Source: UBA9300 sp032260385
GTDB taxonomy: Bacteria; Bacteroidota; Bacteroidia; Bacteroidales; VadinHA17
Assembly: GCA_032260385.1 (NCBI GenBank)
Contig: JAVVEL010000007.1
Span: forward strand, 1-64,000
Reading direction: 5' to 3'
DNA: 64,000 bases
Under the pieces are notes generated by a model. The model searched no databases. It was not told the origin of the DNA and saw only the letters and a program-made list of their open reading frames with translations. Of the stretch, positions 1 to 8,507 are shown piece after piece. The position numbers and the translations under genes were made by a program. Position 1 is the first letter of the stretch. Each line of letters begins with the position of its first letter.

Positions 1-1
1 G

Positions 2-859
2 GTTTGGATTATCAGCGATGGCCCATCCTTAATCCTGATATTTATCCTTCTCTATGTTTCTCTCAAGTTTTTGAATCTTACCATTCGAAGGATAAAAAAG
101 ATCTTTGCCACTCGTGCCATGAAGAGCGATGATGCCGGTTCACAGGAGACCGGGAAACGAATGAATACTCTACTGGGCATTATCAAGGGAATCGGAAGGA
201 TAATAATCTGGTCGGTGTTTATTATGATACTGCTTAAGAAGTTAGGTGTTGATATAGGCCCCATACTGGCAGGTGCAGGTATTTTGGGACTGGCTGTGGG
301 CTTTGGCGCACAGGAACTGGTAAGGGATTTTATTTCCGGTTTTTTCATGATACTGGAAAACCAGATAAGAAAGGGAGATGTGGCAATAATAAATGGAACG
401 GGCGGACTTGTTGAAAAGATTGAACTCCGGACCGTCACCCTCAGGGATTTTTCAGGTGTAGTACATGTTTTTCAGAATGGAAAGATCAATACTATTTCCA
501 ACATGACCAAGGAATGGTCGGCAATGGTGTTTGATATAGGAGTGGCCTATAAGGAGGATGTTGATCATGTTATAAAAGTAATGCAGGAAACGGGGGAAAA
601 ACTGATCAATGATCCTCAATTTAAAGCTAAAATTATAGAACCGCTGGAGATTTTCGGACTTGACCAGTTTAGGAACAGTGCAATAGTTATTAAGGCAAGA
701 TTAAAAACAATCCCTATTGAGCAGTGGACTGTTGGTCGTGAATTTCGCAAACGACTGAAGAAGGCATTTGACGAGGAAGGAATTGAAATACCATTCCCGC
801 ACACTACCGTTTACTGGGGCGAGGAAATTAAGCCGCTTGAACTGAACATAAACAAATAA
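2..859 (+). CDS. MscS-family mechanosensitive ion channel (5' end outside window)
   Basis: This is a small-conductance mechanosensitive channel of the inner membrane, which releases solutes on hypo-osmotic shock. The reading frame is open from base 2, and the first codons encode a hydrophobic segment that ends in a basic stretch, so the true start lies upstream of the window. A TTG at 71 is a possible start but would cut off that membrane helix. The pore-lining helix is recognisable as AGAGILGLAVGFGAQELVRD, followed by the beta domain (DVAIINGTGGLVEKIELRTV) and the C-terminal alpha/beta domain ending near HTTVYWGEE. The gene ends 41 bp before the GH130 gene on the same strand. The family call is firm; the exact subfamily is not. 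Confidence 0.9.
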   Translation, partial: VWIISDGPSLILIFILLYVSLKFLNLTIRRIKKIFATRAMKSDDAGSQETGKRMNTLLGIIKGIGRIIIWSVFIMILLKKLGVDIGPILAGAGILGLAVGFGAQELVRDFISGFFMILENQIRKGDVAIINGTGGLVEKIELRTVTLRDFSGVVHVFQNGKINTISNMTKEWSAMVFDIGVAYKEDVDHVIKVMQETGEKLINDPQFKAKIIEPLEIFGLDQFRNSAIVIKARLKTIPIEQWTVGREFRKRLKKAFDEEGIEIPFPHTTVYWGEEIKPLELNINK

Positions 860-900
860 TGAAATAAATACTTTATCTTAAGCTCAAATTAAATAGTACA

Positions 901-2373
901 ATGCAAGTCACAGTAAACAGAAAGCCTACCAGGTTTCTACCTGATCCAAGCAGGGTAATAGCCCGCTTCCTTTATACTTCCGATGAAAGAAGTGAAGATA
1001 TTATTCGCGATGTGATGGCATTGTCTGACAATGAGGCAAATATAGAATTAAGCAAGGTACTGAGAGCTTATGCCAAACGGCACAGGAATATTTCATTGAT
1101 TTTTGAAGCGCATTTTAATAAACTGGATAAGCTGTTAGAAAAACTGAAAATAAAAAAAAACAATGTCAGCCAGGCCCGAAGAGCCCTTTTAGGTTCATAT
1201 TTCACAATGGAATATTCCATTGAATCGGCAGCTTTTTTCAACCCATCCATAGTAGAGGATCCGGATCAGTCAGACCTGGGGCCTGATGAAAAAAGATTGA
1301 TATTTAGTTTCAGGGCAACCGGCGAAGGGCATATTTCATCCATCGTTTTTCGATCAGCCATCATTGATAAAAACAGTGATCTTATTGTTGAACCTGTAGG
1401 AAAAATGCTGGCAGAAGCAGAGAGAATAAAAAGGCATATTTACAATAAACAATCATTCACAAAGAAGCTGGATGAAATGAGCACTTTCAATAATAAGGTT
1501 TCTCCAATCTTTGTACTGGAAAAGCTGGGCGACAATTTCACATACGGTGAGTTAAAGAGAGCAATAGAAGAGACTGAAGCAACATGTCAGCTTTCACCGG
1601 ATAATAGATTAATTATTAAGGAGATGTTGTGGCTTGCAAAATCTCATTATGAACTTCACTTTTCACTTGATTCGGCTATTTCAGAGAGGGTTATTTTTCC
1701 TACCTCCGAAATTGAAAAGCGTGGCATTGAAGATGCACGTTTTGTTAAATTTACAGATGATAAGGGTGAAAAAACCTACTATGCTACTTATACTGCCTTT
1801 GATGGAATAACAATACTGCCAAAGTTACTTGAGACCAAAGATTTTTATCATTTTAAGGTATTAGCCGTTCATGGTGAAATTGCACAGAACAAAGGTATGG
1901 CATTATTTCCAAGGAAAATCAAAGGTAAATATGCTATGCTGTGCAGGACAGATGGAGTTAATAATTATATTGCATATTCAGATAATATAAACATATGGCA
2001 TGAGGCCAGCCTCATTCAAAAACCAAAATTCCCCTGGGAATTTATTCAGGTAGGAAATTCAGGTTCCCCCATTGAGACGGATGAAGGCTGGCTGGTAATA
2101 ACACACGGAGTAGGACCAATGAGACAATATTCATTAGGAGCATCATTATTTGATATTGATGATCCCGGAAAAGAAATTGGCAGGCTTAATACACCTTTAC
2201 TGTCTTCCAATAACGAAGAGAGGGAAGGATACGTACCCAATGTTGTTTATTCCTGTGGTTCCATTCTGCACAATGGTAATCTGATCATTCCTTATGGTAT
2301 GTCAGACTACGCATCTACTTACGCTTCCATTAATTTAAAGGAACTCCTGGATGAAATTAAAAACTCAAAATAG
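901..2373 (+). CDS. GH130-family glycosidase/phosphorylase, long form
   Basis: The protein has 490 aa. The C-terminal two thirds (about 255-485) form the five-bladed propeller of GH130, a family of beta-mannoside phosphorylases and hydrolases. The catalytic-Asp motif appears as GIEDAR with D278; most members have GxEDPR, so Ala replaces Pro here. Other family signatures are GNSGSPIETDEGWLVITHG near 400 and VYSCGSILHNG near 450. The first 250 residues are helical, lack a signal peptide and are longer than in short GH130 phosphorylases, so the protein is probably cytoplasmic. It converges on a minus-strand set holding a second GH130 and two GT4 genes. Substrate linkage, and hydrolysis versus phosphorolysis, cannot be decided from sequence reading. 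Confidence 0.85.
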   Translation: MQVTVNRKPTRFLPDPSRVIARFLYTSDERSEDIIRDVMALSDNEANIELSKVLRAYAKRHRNISLIFEAHFNKLDKLLEKLKIKKNNVSQARRALLGSYFTMEYSIESAAFFNPSIVEDPDQSDLGPDEKRLIFSFRATGEGHISSIVFRSAIIDKNSDLIVEPVGKMLAEAERIKRHIYNKQSFTKKLDEMSTFNNKVSPIFVLEKLGDNFTYGELKRAIEETEATCQLSPDNRLIIKEMLWLAKSHYELHFSLDSAISERVIFPTSEIEKRGIEDARFVKFTDDKGEKTYYATYTAFDGITILPKLLETKDFYHFKVLAVHGEIAQNKGMALFPRKIKGKYAMLCRTDGVNNYIAYSDNINIWHEASLIQKPKFPWEFIQVGNSGSPIETDEGWLVITHGVGPMRQYSLGASLFDIDDPGKEIGRLNTPLLSSNNEEREGYVPNVVYSCGSILHNGNLIIPYGMSDYASTYASINLKELLDEIKNSK

Positions 2374-2398
2374 AATCCGTGGAGGATTGAAATGCCTG

Positions 2399-3415
2399 CT
2401 ATCGTCGGATGTCTAAGATCTTCTCATAAACCTTGATGTATCCTTCAACCATCTTTTGTCGACTGAATTTTGACACAGCGTACTCCCTGCAGTATTTTCT
2501 GTCAATAGACTTAATATTAGCAACTGCATCTGCTGCTTCCTCAATGGTGTTTACCAGAAAACCTGTTTCCCCGTTGAGAATCAGTTCAGGCATGGAGCCC
2601 AGCTTAAATGCGATCACCGGTGTTCCGCACATCATAGCTTCTGCAACGCTTAAACCAAAAGGTTCTTCAAAACTTACCGGATGTAAAAGCGCATAAGCTT
2701 CACCCAGCAATTTATCCCTCTCCCCTGGCCCTGAATTACCTGCGTAAAAAATGTCATCACCATTAATGAAAGGCTTAATCCTGTTTTCAAAATATTCCTT
2801 ATCCTGGATTAAGCCTGCAATGATTAGTTTTCTTCCGGATTTTTTTGCTATCTGAATCGATTCGTAAGTGCCCTTTTCGGGATGAATCCTGCCGAAAAAC
2901 AGCAGATAATCTTTTGAGGTTTTTTTGAATGTAAATCCATCTGTGTCTATGCCATTATAAACTGTTGCAATATAATCAAGATCAGGGCAACGGTCGGAAT
3001 TGCTTATAGACACATAAAAATTATTCCTGTTATATTTCTTATAGACCGCTAATATTTTTGGAGATGAGAAGCCATGAACAGTGGTAAGCACAGGTGTTTT
3101 AATAAGCCCTGAATAGGTAAGCGGAAGGAAATCAAAATGGTTGTGAATCAAATCAAATTGATCTGCCTGTTCCATCAGATTACTGATATGCAGGCATTCC
3201 CATACCTTTGGGTCAATATCCGGATTTTCGTTGTAAGCTTCTTCTGCAACATACTGCAGTTTTCCCCTGGTAATCGAATTTGCTGTAGCAAATAAGGTGA
3301 CGTCAATTTTTTTATCGACCAGGCCTTCTGCAATATTAGAAGCCACCTGCTCCCAGGGTCCGTATTTTAAAGGTGGGGTTCTCCATGCTATAGGAGACAG
3401 GATTGCTATTTTCAT
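2399..3415 (-). CDS. GT4-family glycosyltransferase
   Basis: A 338-aa GT-B glycosyltransferase, cytoplasmic, with no signal peptide. The N-terminal domain opens with the GT4-type nucleotide-sugar loop (YGPWEQVASNIAEGL). The C-terminal donor-binding domain carries the EX7E motif as EPFGLSVAEAMMCGTPVIAF and the preceding FGRIHPEKG. It is the last gene of a minus-strand run GT4-fusion, GH130, GT4, with only 2 bp between it and the GH130 stop codon, so co-transcription is very likely. The acceptor and donor are unknown; the linked GH130 genes make GDP-mannose a reasonable guess for the donor, but that is inference. Confidence 0.87.
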   Translation of the reverse strand: MKIAILSPIAWRTPPLKYGPWEQVASNIAEGLVDKKIDVTLFATANSITRGKLQYVAEEAYNENPDIDPKVWECLHISNLMEQADQFDLIHNHFDFLPLTYSGLIKTPVLTTVHGFSSPKILAVYKKYNRNNFYVSISNSDRCPDLDYIATVYNGIDTDGFTFKKTSKDYLLFFGRIHPEKGTYESIQIAKKSGRKLIIAGLIQDKEYFENRIKPFINGDDIFYAGNSGPGERDKLLGEAYALLHPVSFEEPFGLSVAEAMMCGTPVIAFKLGSMPELILNGETGFLVNTIEEAADAVANIKSIDRKYCREYAVSKFSRQKMVEGYIKVYEKILDIRR

Positions 3416-3417
3416 GC

Positions 3418-4344
3418 TTAAAGTGGTTGACGTGATTTATTCAAACAATGATCAACAAGCTGTTCTATTCTGGCTGTGCCCATACACATCACAGAATCGG
3501 CTCCACCCCAATAGATTTTTATACTCCCGTCTTTTTCAGGGACAGCACCGCAACAGAAGACCACATTATGGACATAACCGGTAATTTCATATTGTTCTTC
3601 CGGCTGCAGAATCCATTCATCACCCACTGCAATAATTACAGAGGGGTCATGGAGATCGTGTAATGCCACTCCCAATCTGTAAATGCAACCATCCATGGTA
3701 GGAAAAACACCATGATAAATATTCAACCATCCACGAGTCGTTTTAATTGGTGGCGCACCCGGGCCTATCTTCATTTCATCCCAGTGATACTGACAGGGTT
3801 TCATTATTAATTTTGATTCGCCCCAGTATTTCAGGTCAGGAGAATAGGATATCCAGATTGACCAGGGTGATATATCAGAATGAGGGCGGTCGAGACGTGC
3901 ATATAAACCATTAAATTTCTCAGGAAAGATGACCACATTACGGTAATCTGCTTCAGTAATAAGGGATACCCGTTCAATGGATTTAAAATCCCTGGTTTTT
4001 GCCAGACCTATCCTTACACCGTTCCGTGAATATGCACTGTAAGTTATAAGATATTCACCATCAATAAAAACAATCCGGGGGTCTTCCAGGCCGTACTCCT
4101 CAGCTTCCTTGAAGATGCCTGCAGTGGCCGGAACCATAAATGGTTTTTTATCAACTATAAAATTATACCCGTCAATGCTTTCCGCCTTACCCAGTATACT
4201 TCTGCCATTATGTTTATGAGAACGAAAAATCATTACATACCTGTTGTTGAACTTTACCAGTCCTGCATTATGCACAGTGGCAACAGGGTAAGGCACATCA
4301 TCCCTGGTAAGGATAGGATTACCGGCATATCGTTTAATCAACAT
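3418..4344 (-). CDS. GH130-family glycoside phosphorylase/hydrolase, short form
   Basis: At 308 aa this matches the length of short GH130 enzymes that phosphorolyse or hydrolyse beta-mannosides. The catalytic Asp lies in GLEDPRIVF (D88), and propeller motifs follow in order: LITYSAYSRNG, GPGAPPIKTTRGWLNIYHG and YVHNVVFCCGAVPEKDGSIKIYWGG (written here in two parts: YVHNVVFCCGAV and KIYWGGADSV). There is no signal peptide, so it acts in the cytoplasm. It lies between the two GT4 genes, 30 bp downstream of the fusion GT4 and 2 bp before the other, giving a tightly packed operon. The combination suggests that a manno-oligosaccharide made by the transferases is turned over by this enzyme. Exact linkage specificity is open. 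Confidence 0.87.
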   Translation of the reverse strand: MLIKRYAGNPILTRDDVPYPVATVHNAGLVKFNNRYVMIFRSHKHNGRSILGKAESIDGYNFIVDKKPFMVPATAGIFKEAEEYGLEDPRIVFIDGEYLITYSAYSRNGVRIGLAKTRDFKSIERVSLITEADYRNVVIFPEKFNGLYARLDRPHSDISPWSIWISYSPDLKYWGESKLIMKPCQYHWDEMKIGPGAPPIKTTRGWLNIYHGVFPTMDGCIYRLGVALHDLHDPSVIIAVGDEWILQPEEQYEITGYVHNVVFCCGAVPEKDGSIKIYWGGADSVMCMGTARIEQLVDHCLNKSRQPL

Positions 4345-4374
4345 AATTTTTGTATTTCCATTATTAAGGTAATG

Positions 4375-6639
4375 CTACTTTATCAGATCCAATTCTTCAA
4401 ATTCTTCAAATGCCTGTAAGACTGTTAAATGAGAAATTAAATAAGCAAGCGAACTTTCAGCGCCCTGGTTACGGTTAACGCCGTAGTTCTCAAAGCCGTC
4501 ACAACAACCTTTTGTTTCAAAATCGAACAAACTCATTCTCAGATCATTTTCCCCAAGGAACCACATAAAGCAGGAGAATAATTTATTCAGATATTTTTTA
4601 TCTTTTGTCAGATGAAAAGCCTGATGATACATTAAAATCATAGCAAGTGCATCCACAGGTTGTTGTGCAAACATGGAACGTTCACCGTCTTTCTTATACC
4701 ATTTTTCATTACCGATTATTGATAAATATCCATCCTTAAGTGTAATTTCTGACAGGAAAGTCATTGCTTCCAGGGCAATCTCATTTATTTTATCATCGTT
4801 AAGTATTTCAGCCGAATGTAAAAGTGCCAGTGGCAATATACCATTATCATAAGCCAGCAATGGCTCAAACCATTTCCAGTCTTCAGAACGGTTTTCTTCA
4901 TAATGTCTGATTAAATTATAGGCAAGATTTCTTAATCTTTCTGTCATTGAATCATCTGTGGGCTTACTTCTGAGGTAAAAACTTATGCCCAGCATTGTAT
5001 TTGCTATACCTCTTATAGACTGAAGTTTTTCAAAGTTTGACGATGCATCAAAGAAAACTAATTTCCCGGTCTGGTAATAAGCATCGCTGGGTGCATTGTT
5101 CAGCAGGTATCCGAGAGCCCAGATGGTTCTCCCAAATGAATCTTCCGATCCTGTCTCATCAAGAAAGTCCCTTTTAAAACTAAGGAAATTTCTGAATGTC
5201 CCGTCCTTGTTCTGCATGTAATGGATATAGCTCAGATATATAGGAGCTAAATTAAGCGCAAGCTCATCCTTCTTTTGGCGGTAGGCCATGAGTACCATAA
5301 GTAAGGCCCTTGCATTATCGTCAAGGCAATAACCTTCCTTCAGATTGGGAATACCGAATTTTGCATGCTGTATAATTCCTGTATCGTCAGTAAGGCGCTT
5401 GATATGATCCAGAGAAAACGGTGGCATAAGAAGCGGATCAATCAAGGTTTCTTTCTTCACCAATACCTGAGGTTTAGCAGCAAGAATCTGTTCAGCAAGC
5501 TCAACATATTTACCACCCGACTTTGGCCAGGTAATTGTTTTGCCGTAATCACTCGCTTTTTTCCGAAGATCTTTCAGCTCTCCGGGATTATCCAGCAAGT
5601 CCAGTAGAATCGTTGAAAGCTCCTGTGAATCATTGAAGTTAAAAAGCCTGCCTCTACCATCAGCCAATAATTCCGAGGCATGCCAGTAGGGCGTTGAAAT
5701 AACAGCCGAACCCGCACCCAGTGCATATGAAAGTGTACCGCTGGTAATCTGAGCCTCGTTCAGATAGGGTGTAATGTAAATATCGGAAGCTGACAAATAT
5801 TTAGATAATTCTTTTGACGCTATGAACTCATTAAGGTAATAAACATGATCTCCAAGGTTGAGGCTTTTAGTCAGTCGATGAAGATAATTACGGTATTCTT
5901 CTCCGGAATGGCGGAGAACATTTGGATGAGTTTTACCCAGAACCATATATAAGACCTCGGGATGCTTTTCAATAACCCGGGGCAAGGCTTTAATAACTGT
6001 TTCAATCCCTTTGTTGCGGCTGATAATTCCAAATGTTAGTAATATTTTTTTATCCTCCAGTTTAAATTCTTTTTTGGTTTCTGCCTGACTGAATTGAATA
6101 TCCGGCACACCATGTTCTATAAAAACAATTTTCTCCTTATCCACATTATAGATGCTGATAAGGAAGTCAATGGCTTTATGACTCATTACAATGACCTTAT
6201 GGGCCATTTTGCATATTTGCTGCAATACTGCCTTTTCATTATATGAAGGCGTTTTTACAATGGTGTGAAGGGTTACGATCAATGGAATTTCAAGCCTGTG
6301 AAGCAAGGGAAGTATATATATCCCGTTTTGTCCACCAAAAATTCCATACTCATGTTCAAGTACACATATATCAGCCCCGCTGAGATTGATAAACCTGGCA
6401 GCTTTCAGATAGTCGCGCTGATGTTCCTGCCTGATGGTCAGCTTTACTTCTTCCGGGTAATTATAGCTTAGCTCATGATCGTTCATGGCGACAATAAATC
6501 CTTCAACAGTATTCTTTGTACTATCACTCCAGCCTTTCCGGGAGTCAGGATTCGTTATCATAGATTTGTAAAGATTCATTGTAAAAGTACCAATACCGCA
6601 TTCACGTGGCGGATATGTTCCGATATATGCAAGTTTCAT
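4375..6639 (-). CDS. GT4 glycosyltransferase fused to a C-terminal helical (alpha/alpha toroid-like) domain
   Basis: The protein has 754 aa. Residues 1 to about 380 are a GT-B transferase starting MKLAYIGTYPPRECGIGTFT, with VTLHTIVKTPS and LLTFGIISRNKGIETV as landmarks. Residues about 395-750 are Trp/Tyr-rich and helical, with YCLDDNARALLMVLMAY, DSFGRTIWALGYLL, FEPLLAYDNGILPLALL and NQGAESSLAYL. This pattern resembles the six-hairpin barrels of glycosidases and epimerases, but I cannot name the family. There is no signal peptide. It is the first gene of the minus-strand glycan operon and has a 418-bp gene-free region upstream. A bifunctional synthase-trimming enzyme is one possible reading; the C-terminal domain could instead only bind glycan. 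Confidence 0.8.
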   Translation of the reverse strand: MKLAYIGTYPPRECGIGTFTMNLYKSMITNPDSRKGWSDSTKNTVEGFIVAMNDHELSYNYPEEVKLTIRQEHQRDYLKAARFINLSGADICVLEHEYGIFGGQNGIYILPLLHRLEIPLIVTLHTIVKTPSYNEKAVLQQICKMAHKVIVMSHKAIDFLISIYNVDKEKIVFIEHGVPDIQFSQAETKKEFKLEDKKILLTFGIISRNKGIETVIKALPRVIEKHPEVLYMVLGKTHPNVLRHSGEEYRNYLHRLTKSLNLGDHVYYLNEFIASKELSKYLSASDIYITPYLNEAQITSGTLSYALGAGSAVISTPYWHASELLADGRGRLFNFNDSQELSTILLDLLDNPGELKDLRKKASDYGKTITWPKSGGKYVELAEQILAAKPQVLVKKETLIDPLLMPPFSLDHIKRLTDDTGIIQHAKFGIPNLKEGYCLDDNARALLMVLMAYRQKKDELALNLAPIYLSYIHYMQNKDGTFRNFLSFKRDFLDETGSEDSFGRTIWALGYLLNNAPSDAYYQTGKLVFFDASSNFEKLQSIRGIANTMLGISFYLRSKPTDDSMTERLRNLAYNLIRHYEENRSEDWKWFEPLLAYDNGILPLALLHSAEILNDDKINEIALEAMTFLSEITLKDGYLSIIGNEKWYKKDGERSMFAQQPVDALAMILMYHQAFHLTKDKKYLNKLFSCFMWFLGENDLRMSLFDFETKGCCDGFENYGVNRNQGAESSLAYLISHLTVLQAFEEFEELDLIK

Positions 6640-7057
6640 AATAACATGAGTTTATTTCCTCAGGAAGTTAAGTAATATTAAGCACTTTGTTTAGTTCCAG
6701 ACTGTGTTTGGGAACTTTTCCCCTTAATGCCTGGCCATAGCTTCACTATCGAAAGCTGAGTTCAATATGCCTGTCATGCTCTAACAGGGCTTTTGTGGAT
6801 GTAGCAATAGAACGATTGCACGAATAACACCCGTTACTATAGCACCTATACAAGCTGTGCGAGGATTAATGTTCAGCAAGCCGGAAAGCCTGTAGCCCGG
6901 AAAGCCACAAATAATTTATCTAAGATATGAAATACTGTTCAATTATTCGTTGTACAGAGGAAAAAGAGATAATAATTATTATTGAATTTTAAACAATATA
7001 CCTACTTTCGTTGTCCTATTCTCAAAGGTTTATTAATCACTATTAAAAGGGTTAAAA
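6640..7057. other. Gene-free, hairpin-rich intergenic region between divergent genes
   Basis: This 418-bp stretch separates the minus-strand glycan operon from pntAA. I see no coding frame. Several local inverted repeats follow each other: AGTTCC/GGAACT at 6693-6698 and 6711-6716, AGCTT/AAGCT at 6739-6743 and 6753-6757, CCTGT/ACAGG at 6770-6774 and 6784-6788, and GCAAT/ATTGC at 6804-6808 and 6815-6819. A 10-bp direct repeat CCGGAAAGCC follows at 6881-6890 and 6897-6906. The region is richer in G and C than the A/T-rich leader after 6910. It may hold a structured leader or small RNA, but I recognise no RNA family. Confidence 0.4.
6982..7010 (+). promoter_or_regulatory. Putative promoter of the pnt operon
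   Basis: TACTTTCG at 7003-7010 is a one-mismatch version of the Bacteroidota -7 consensus TAnnTTTG. A TTG at 6982-6984 lies 18 bp upstream, close to the usual -33 to -7 spacing. The start codon of pntAA is 47 bp downstream, leaving a short A/T-rich leader. Confidence 0.35.
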
Positions 7058-8185
7058 ATGAAAATCGGTGTTTTAAAAGAGCGCGAACCTGAAAACAGGG
7101 TGGCAATTTTGCCTGAGCATTTAGATCACCTTAAAAAGCTAAAGCTTGAAGTCATGATTGAAAAAAACGCTGGCCTGCAAGCTTATGTCACTGACCAGGT
7201 CTATAAAGATTATGGTGCTGAAATCTCCGGCAGGGATCAGCTTATTAAAGAATCAGATATTATAGTAAGCGTAAATGCCCCTGAGGAGGAAACACTGAAA
7301 ATAATCGGGAAAGGGAAAATACTTATAAGTACTATCAACCCTTTTTCAAATAAAGAAGCGACTACCATACTAGGTGACAACCATGTTACTGTATTCAGTC
7401 TTGATCTCATACCCAGAATCACCAGGGCACAATCTATGGATGTACTGTCTAACATGGCGACTGTAGCCGGGTATAAAGCCGTGCTATCGGCTGCCATTGA
7501 GCTGCCCAGATTCTTTCCCATGTTCATGACAGCCGCCGGTACCATAAAACCGGCAAAAGTACTGGTACTTGGCGCAGGTGTTGCCGGTCTGCAGGCCATA
7601 GCAACCGCAAGAAAGCTGGGTGCTGTTGTGGAAGTATTCGACGTTCGTTCAGCCGTGAAGGAAGAAGTAAAGAGCCTTGGTGGGAAATTTATTGAGGTAG
7701 AGGGTGCCACTGAAGATCAGTCAGCCGGAGGCTATGCTGTTGAACAGACTGAAGAATTCAAGCAGAGACAGTCACAGATGATCCAGGATCATGCGGCAAA
7801 GGCTGACGTGATAATATGCACGGCACAGATCCCCGGCAAAAAAGCACCTGTGCTGGTAAAAAAAGAAACGGTGGAATTGATGAGGCCAGGCTCTGTGATC
7901 ATCGACCTGGCAGCATCAACGGGTGGTAATTGTGAACTCACGGAGAATGATAAAACCGTAGTTCATAATGCCGTAAAGATTATAGGACAATCAAACTTCC
8001 CGTCCACAATGCCTTCAGATGCCAGTAAGATGTATGGGACTAATCTCATTAACTTTGCCAGGCTCCTTTTTGATGACGAGGGAAATTTTAATATTAACAT
8101 GGAAGATGAAATTATTAAAGGCACCTGCCTCACATATAAGGGTGAGCTAATAAATGAAAGAATTAAAGCAATTTTAAATATTTGA
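7058..8185 (+). CDS. pntAA: NAD(P) transhydrogenase subunit alpha part 1 (NAD-binding domain I)
   Basis: At 375 aa this is the soluble NAD(H)-binding domain I of proton-translocating transhydrogenase, which transfers hydride between NADH and NADP+ using the proton motive force. It begins MKIGVLKEREPENRVAILPE, typical of the AlaDH/PNT N-terminal family. The Rossmann fold is clear at VLVLGAGVAGLQAIATARKL, followed by VVEVFDVRSAVKEEV. The hydride-loop region is around 220-240. The alpha chain is split, as in Rhodospirillum-type enzymes: membrane part pntAB starts 4 bp downstream and pntB follows. The operon probably supplies NADPH for biosynthesis. Confidence 0.96.
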   Translation: MKIGVLKEREPENRVAILPEHLDHLKKLKLEVMIEKNAGLQAYVTDQVYKDYGAEISGRDQLIKESDIIVSVNAPEEETLKIIGKGKILISTINPFSNKEATTILGDNHVTVFSLDLIPRITRAQSMDVLSNMATVAGYKAVLSAAIELPRFFPMFMTAAGTIKPAKVLVLGAGVAGLQAIATARKLGAVVEVFDVRSAVKEEVKSLGGKFIEVEGATEDQSAGGYAVEQTEEFKQRQSQMIQDHAAKADVIICTAQIPGKKAPVLVKKETVELMRPGSVIIDLAASTGGNCELTENDKTVVHNAVKIIGQSNFPSTMPSDASKMYGTNLINFARLLFDDEGNFNINMEDEIIKGTCLTYKGELINERIKAILNI

Positions 8186-8189
8186 AGCA

Positions 8190-8504
8190 ATGGACAATAT
8201 CCTGATATTTTTCTACTCGAACAAAGAGGCAATATTTATTATTGCCTTGTCAATTTTCCTGGGGATAGAGGTTATATCAAATGTACCGTCGGTATTGCAT
8301 ACTCCGCTCATGTCAGGCGCAAATGCCATCAGCGGGGTAATAATAATAGGAGGCATTATACTCCTCGGACATTCAGATCTGAAATTCTCAGCTGACCTCA
8401 TACTGGGTTTGCTTGCTGTATTGATGGGAACGCTGAATGTGGCTGGTGGCTTTGTGGTAACCGACCGTATGCTTGAAATGTTTAAGAAAAAACAAAGAAA
8501 TTAG
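8190..8504 (+). CDS. pntAB: NAD(P) transhydrogenase subunit alpha part 2 (membrane domain)
   Basis: A 104-aa hydrophobic protein with three predicted membrane helices (about 15-30, 38-62 and 68-88). It carries the family sequences FLGIEVISNVPSVLHTPLMS and SGANAISGVIIIGGI, which line part of the proton channel. It is the membrane half of the split alpha subunit; pntAA ends 4 bp upstream and pntB begins 3 bp downstream, so translation is tightly coupled. Length and sequence fit the PntAB family without any loss. Confidence 0.95.
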   Translation: MDNILIFFYSNKEAIFIIALSIFLGIEVISNVPSVLHTPLMSGANAISGVIIIGGIILLGHSDLKFSADLILGLLAVLMGTLNVAGGFVVTDRMLEMFKKKQRN

Positions 8505-8507
8505 ACC

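Noticed and set aside
71..73. TTG as the start of the MscS gene
   Set aside because: The frame upstream is open to base 2 and encodes a membrane helix expected in MscS proteins, so the gene continues outside the window.
6693..6720. Rho-independent terminator
   Set aside because: The AGTTCC/GGAACT stem is followed by a short T run, but no plus-strand gene ends upstream of it, so a terminator role there has no support.
7237..7710. 157-codon open frame on the minus strand inside pntAA
   Set aside because: It lies fully opposite a certain gene, has low-complexity Ser/Ala/Thr composition and no family signal; it reflects codon bias of pntAA.
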